A stretch of 64,000 nucleotides of DNA from Streptomyces sp. PTY087I2. GTDB lineage: Bacteria > Actinomycetota > Actinomycetes > Streptomycetales > Streptomycetaceae. The stretch is taken from assembly GCF_001687325.1 (NCBI RefSeq), contig NZ_LZRD01000006.1:62001-126000 (forward strand), given 5' to 3'. This document shows, one piece after another, positions 61,501 through 64,000 of this stretch. Under the pieces are notes generated by a model. That model had not been told where the DNA came from, did not search any database, and saw only the letters and a list, made by a program, of their open reading frames with translations. Within the stretch, counting starts at the first letter, position 1. Each line of letters begins with the position of its first letter. Made by a program: the position numbers and the translations under genes.

Positions 61501-64000
61501 AGATCGAGTCCGCCCTGACCGCCCTGGACGGCGTATGCCAAGCCGCCGCCGTGCTCCGCGAGGACCGGCCGGGCAACAAGCTCATCGCCGCCTACGCCGT
61601 CGCCCGGCCCGGAGCGGACCTCGACCCCGACCGGCTGCGTACAGAGCTGGCCCGTACCCTGCCCGACTACGCCGTCCCCGCCACCCTGACCGTGCTGCCC
61701 GCCCTGCCGCTCGGCCCCACCGGCAAGGTGGACCGCGCTGCCCTGCCCGTCCCGCTCGTCGCCACCGCCGACGACACCCCGCTGACGGGGACGGCCGCCA
61801 CGCTGGCGGACCTGTTCGCGGACGTTCTGCGGCTGGACGGGCCGCCCGGCGGCGACGACTCCTTCTTCGCGCTCGGCGGCGACAGCATCTCCTCCATCCA
61901 ACTCGTCTCCCGCGCACGGAAGTCGGGCCTCGCGCTCAGCGCCCGGCAGATCTTCGAGCACCCCACCCCGCGCGCCCTCGCCGATGTCGTCGCCCCGCAC
62001 GCGGACACCGAGCCCGCACCGGACAGCGACGTTGACCGGAAAGCCGCGCCGGCCCTGTTCACCCCGCTCATGCACTGGCTGCGCCGGCAGCCCGACCACT
62101 GGCGCGGCTTCCATCAGTCGATGCTGGTCACCGTCGAGTCCACGCTCACCGAGGACCGCCTGCGGACCGCGCTCGGGCACCTCTTGGCCACCCACGACCT
62201 GCTGCGCGCCCGCGTCACCACCGACCACCCCGACGGCCGCCCCCGGCTCACCCCCTCCGATGCCGCACCCGACCCGGCGACCCTCCTCACCGTCGTCCCC
62301 GTCGACGGCGACGACACCGAACTACGCCGGGCCGTGGAGGCCCAGTCCCGTGCCCGTGCGGCCGAACTCGACCCGTCGCAGGGTGTGTTGATGCGGGCCG
62401 TCTGGTTCCCGCGCGGGCCCGGCCGGGACGGTCGGCTGCTGCTCCTCGTTCACCACCTGGCCGTGGACGGCGTGTCCTGGCGGATCCTGCTGCCCGACCT
62501 CGCGCACGCCGTCGCCACCGGCACCCCGCCGGCCCGGACCGGCACCTCCTTCGCCCACTGGTCGGGTGAGTTGTACGAGGACCCCGAGCGCTTCGCCGCC
62601 GAACGGCCCCACTGGGACGGCGTCCTGGCCGACCGGCCCACCCCGCTCGCCCCCGACGACGCGGCGAACACCCCGCACACCCCCGGCGAATTGCGCACCG
62701 AACTCGCCCCCGATCTCACCGCGCCGCTCCTTGCCGCCACCGCCGCCGCGTTCCACGCACGCCCCGACGAACTCCTCCTTGCCGCACTCGTCCACGCCGT
62801 CGGCGGCGACACTCCGGTCCTGGTCGACCTCGAATCCCACGGCCGCCATGAGGAGTTGGCTCCAGGAGCCGGTCTCTCCCGTACCGTGGGCTGGTTCACC
62901 ACCCAGTACCCCGTCCGGCTGGACCCCGGCACCGGAGGAGTCGGCCAGGACGTCAAGCGGGTCCGGGACCGGCTCGCGGCCGTTCCCGGCCGGGGGACGG
63001 GGTACGGGGCGCTGTACGGGCAGGCCCCCAGCGGGGCCCAGGCCGCCTTCAACTACCTCGGCCGGTTCACCGCCGACACCCCGGACGGGCACTGGGTCCC
63101 CGCGTCCGAATCCGACGCGGTCCACCCGGGACCGCAGCCCGTGCTCCTCGACGGGCACGTCCTGGACCTCAACGCCTCGACTCTGGACGGCCCCGAGGGT
63201 CCCATCCTCACCGTCCGCTGGACGTACGCCACCGATGTCATCGATCTCGAGCGGATGCGGGCCCTCGCCGACCGGTTCACCTCCGCCCTCACCGAACTCG
63301 TCCACCGCCGCGACGAACCCGGCTTCGCGGGACACAGCCCGGGCGACTTCCCGGTGTCCCTCGACCAGCACGAGATCGCCGAGCTGGAAGCGGCGAGCCC
63401 CGCACTCGACGGCGTACTGCCACTGACGCCACTCCAACACGGTCTCGCCTACCACGCGTTGGCCGTGGAGCCCGGAGCTGATCCGTACGTCGTCCAGCTG
63501 GAGTTGGAGATCAGCGGACCGCTCGACCCCGGCCGTCTGCGCGACGCCGCGCGGGCCGTCGTGGACCGGCACGCCAACCTCCGCGCCGGATTCCGCCGCC
63601 TCAGCACCGGCCGCCTGGTCCAGTACACGACCGCCGACACCGCACCGGAGTGGACCGAACACGACCTGCGCGCGTGCCCGGGCGCCCCGGTGACGGATGC
63701 CCTGGCCGCCTTGGTTTCCGCAGACCGCGTCCGCCCCTTCGCCCCGGACCAGCCACCACTGCTCCGCTTCACCCTGATCCGCACCGCCGACGACCGGTGG
63801 CGGCTGCTGTTCACCAGTCACCACCTGCTGCTCGACGGCTGGTCCGCGCCGCTCCTGCTCACCGACCTGTTCGACGCCTATGCCGGACGCCCCCCGGTCC
63901 GCCGCCGCCCCTTCGCCGACTACGCGCGCTGGCTCGCCGACCGCGACCGCCCCGCCGCCGAAGCCGCATGGCGCACCGCGCTCGACGGAGTCACCGAGCC
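55569..64000 (+). CDS. NRPS, partial: C-A(Thr)-T, C-A(X2)-T-E, C-… (runs off the window)
   Basis: An open frame from the GTG at 55569 to the window edge (2,810 codons, no stop). It overlaps the preceding stop by GTGA. Motif positions in residues: C6 HHILLDG 153, A6 core 631, T6 Ser1038; C7 HHIAADQ 1222, A7 1716, T7 Ser2106; E7 HHLAVDG 2295; C8 HHLLLDG 2751, still incomplete. Codes: A6 DFWNVGMVH (Thr); A7 DTWTIASVD, close to aromatic (Phe-type DxWTIA) codes but with Asp at position 331, so unassigned. C6 ('[13 protein letters not shown]') and C8 ('[13 protein letters not shown]') are of the DCL type that accept a D-residue, matching E5 and E7 just upstream. C7 follows T6 with no E domain and is LCL-like. 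The N-terminal '[12 protein letters not shown]' may be the acceptor docking segment. Confidence 0.93.
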   Translation, partial: MSADHGLEDILPLAPLQEGLLFHADLSDTGGTPGATDGLDVYTMRLVFRLDGDLDTTALRRAADTVLDRHPHLRAAFLQEGLDRAVQVIPRTAEVPWREVDLRDADPVRQRAEEQRILDEERAHRFDLTRPPLLRLTLLRHGDQDHTLVLTAHHILLDGWSVPLLGKELFAAYAQHTKAPAAPALPTVRPYRDFLAWLAAQDRPAAETAWREALAPLPEPTLLAPTAAGGAAAVPEPPVQLDLRLSVQVGEGLAAFAAARQVTTATVHQAAWGVALARLTGRANVAFGTTVSGRPADLDGAESMIGLFINTLPVAVHAPPHAPLADIATALQAGRTKLLGHEHLGLPHIQQLAGLGELFDTLLVVENFGVDSQGLAEAQAAGGLTVRSVRGEDATHYPVTVVVHPGPETRIALRYRPDLLTADRARALGTAYVRVLETLAADSTAPAGSVGLLTAQDRRRVLEDGEALAPESETPSGSIPDRFAAAAALDPDAIAVTDGDRALSYRELDALSDRIARLLDAQGAGPGTFVALSVEPSAEQIAAILGVLKTGAAYLPQPADAPADRVGFQLASARPVVGLATSSAHRDSLPATDGSADRPGVGWLTLDDIPAAAPGDAAYTAPGISPHAAAYVIHTSGSTGRPKGVVVEHHNVLRLLDATNDDFGFGPDDVWTLFHSYAFDFSVWEIFGALLYGGRLVVVPRATTRAPEEFAALLRRERVTVLNQTPSAFHQLADVLLGQEETSGEGELALHTVVFGGEALDPARLTGWFERYGDDGPELVNMYGITETTVHVTHRVLEADEASGPDAAPLSPVGRPLDDLSARLLDSALHPVAPGATGELYVAGPGLARGYLGRHALTAIRFVADPYGPPGTRMYRTGDLARWTADGELDYLGRADEQVQIRGFRVEPGEARAALAALDEVADAVVLARPAPGGGTRLLAYATPAAGPLAPDRLREALRERLPDYLVPAAVIPVDHWPLTGNGKLDRNALPDPEEATTLGGRAPATPQEEIIAHLFAAVLEREHIGADDDFFALGGHSLLATRIASRIRAALNVTLSVRDVFEAPTVAALARRVHHAGRAPEPLRPRPRPTTLPLSPAQRRLWFLQQLHGVGSDYTIPFAARLTGPLDVPALRAAVLDVMARHESLRTVFPATDGQPRQHIVDVSDLPDPLTVTDATGVEDELRLYVEEMARTSIDVERDVPLRAGLLRIGPDQHVVVLVVHHIAADQWSARPLLTDLATAYAARTGGEAPAWPPLPVQYADFTLWQRATLGWDDDAPHPDGVVAAQLDHWREALRDLPAELPLPTDRPRPPVPSHRGGFARFTVPPAVHTAMRTLARTESTSLFMVAHAALAALLARTGAGQDIVIGTPVAGRHDSALDDLVGFFVNNLVLRTDLSGDPSFRDLLHRVRDTDLAAYAHADVPFEHLVDALAPHRSLSRHPLFQVMLAYENRQAGEIGLPGLTTTTVPAFGRSAKFDLTFTLAERDGADGIEGVLEYAEDLFEPATARALADRLVRLLAEAVADPTTPLHRLEILSPAERTALLGRHEDTAVPHGDATATLPGLFAAAVAAHPDAPALAGPDLATGDRTELDYRQLDAAANALAHDLIAHGVRPQDRVAVMLPRTVEAVVALLAVAKTGAVYLPVDPDYPADRIAHMLTDAAPALVLTGPGTGLGTASGTAAADGVPRLEIDGSLRVRSADDPGLWRTQRPDAVAYIIYTSGSTGRPKGVAVTHTGLPALARTLADAFGAGPGDRVLQFASLSFDTSVWEIVMALFSGAALEIVPADRRLGEPLAEFLTEHRVTHLTVPPAVLAALPEDAIAPGTTLIVAGEACTPALVRAWAPRTRMFNSYGPTETTVDATLWRCDPDLLRAEDTSPVPVGTAVAGTAALVLDAALRPVPPGTPGELYVAGSGLARGYLGRPGLTATRFVADPYGPPGTRMYRTGDLARRRADGELEYLGRADHQVKLRGFRIELGEIESALTALDGVCQAAAVLREDRPGNKLIAAYAVARPGADLDPDRLRTELARTLPDYAVPATLTVLPALPLGPTGKVDRAALPVPLVATADDTPLTGTAATLADLFADVLRLDGPPGGDDSFFALGGDSISSIQLVSRARKSGLALSARQIFEHPTPRALADVVAPHADTEPAPDSDVDRKAAPALFTPLMHWLRRQPDHWRGFHQSMLVTVESTLTEDRLRTALGHLLATHDLLRARVTTDHPDGRPRLTPSDAAPDPATLLTVVPVDGDDTELRRAVEAQSRARAAELDPSQGVLMRAVWFPRGPGRDGRLLLLVHHLAVDGVSWRILLPDLAHAVATGTPPARTGTSFAHWSGELYEDPERFAAERPHWDGVLADRPTPLAPDDAANTPHTPGELRTELAPDLTAPLLAATAAAFHARPDELLLAALVHAVGGDTPVLVDLESHGRHEELAPGAGLSRTVGWFTTQYPVRLDPGTGGVGQDVKRVRDRLAAVPGRGTGYGALYGQAPSGAQAAFNYLGRFTADTPDGHWVPASESDAVHPGPQPVLLDGHVLDLNASTLDGPEGPILTVRWTYATDVIDLERMRALADRFTSALTELVHRRDEPGFAGHSPGDFPVSLDQHEIAELEAASPALDGVLPLTPLQHGLAYHALAVEPGADPYVVQLELEISGPLDPGRLRDAARAVVDRHANLRAGFRRLSTGRLVQYTTADTAPEWTEHDLRACPGAPVTDALAALVSADRVRPFAPDQPPLLRFTLIRTADDRWRLLFTSHHLLLDGWSAPLLLTDLFDAYAGRPPVRRRPFADYARWLADRDRPAAEAAWRTALDGVTE

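Noticed and set aside
55176..62228. Another multi-kilobase minus-strand open frame opposite the second NRPS
   Set aside because: Same reason: low-complexity translation, no ribosome site, and the plus-strand NRPS motifs run in frame through the entire span.
35679..64000. Stating that the NRPS makes a catechol siderophore
   Set aside because: Iron boxes and an EntF-like C1 support a siderophore, but no DHB or salicylate gene is visible, and two residues are unassigned, so chelating groups are unknown.

Overview
This window looks like a chromosome segment from a Streptomyces or a close actinobacterial relative. The DNA is very GC-rich with strong third-position GC bias. Several hallmarks agree: a c-di-AMP riboswitch ahead of a secreted LysM/lytic-transglycosylase protein, ATGA/GTGA gene overlaps, DmdR/IdeR-type iron boxes, one visible TTA (bldA) codon, an IS5-type MITE, and a group 1h ('actinobacterial') [NiFe] hydrogenase.

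Layout. (1) 1-7.5 kb: secreted and envelope functions. These are the riboswitch-controlled cell-wall hydrolase, a Tat-exported cholesterol oxidase, a convergent pair (NAD(P)-binding reductase and AhpD-like protein), and a large secreted beta-helix protein that resembles GH87 mycodextranases. (2) 7.6-11.3 kb: a small biosynthetic locus with a UbiA prenyltransferase divergent from a type III PKS, an ICMT-type methyltransferase and an FAD oxidoreductase. It probably makes a modified, perhaps prenylated, phenolic or quinone lipid. (3) 11.4-16.7 kb: a 166-bp MITE, a drug exporter with a glyoxalase-fold partner, a DUF6221 protein, a cold-shock protein with a structured leader, a YbdK-type carboxylate-amine ligase and a DJ-1/PfpI protein. 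(4) 16.9-30.9 kb: a complete hydrogenase island. It holds small and large subunits, a NifU/Rieske-like fusion, DUF5947, DUF6084, an uncharacterised 487-aa protein, a maturation protease and a 34-aa DUF6893 protein. A PadR regulator on the opposite strand is followed by hypA-B-F-C-D-E. (5) 30.9-32 kb: an S66 LD-carboxypeptidase. (6) 32-64 kb: an iron-regulated locus with a siderophore-interacting reductase, two FecCD permeases, MbtH, a Tat-exported multicopper oxidase, a five-module NRPS of 5,786 aa and a second NRPS cut by the window end. Three iron boxes sit before the SIP gene, before the permeases and before mbtH.

How the parts work together. The hydrogenase island encodes an enzyme expected to scavenge trace H2 as an energy source during starvation or sporulation, with the full HypA-F maturation set beside it. 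In the NRPS locus, the EntF-like first condensation domain, the iron boxes and the uptake genes argue for a peptide siderophore. The adenylation codes I read give acyl-Gly-Gly-Thr-Ser-(D-X)//Thr-(D-X2)-..., where // marks the junction between the two proteins. X and X2 cannot be assigned, and the rest of the assembly line lies beyond the window. No starter-acid genes, hydroxylase, ABC ATPase or siderophore-binding lipoprotein are visible here.

Limits: all assignments come from reading motifs by eye, with no database search. Domain boundaries are approximate, and substrate codes were aligned by hand to the GrsA numbering.
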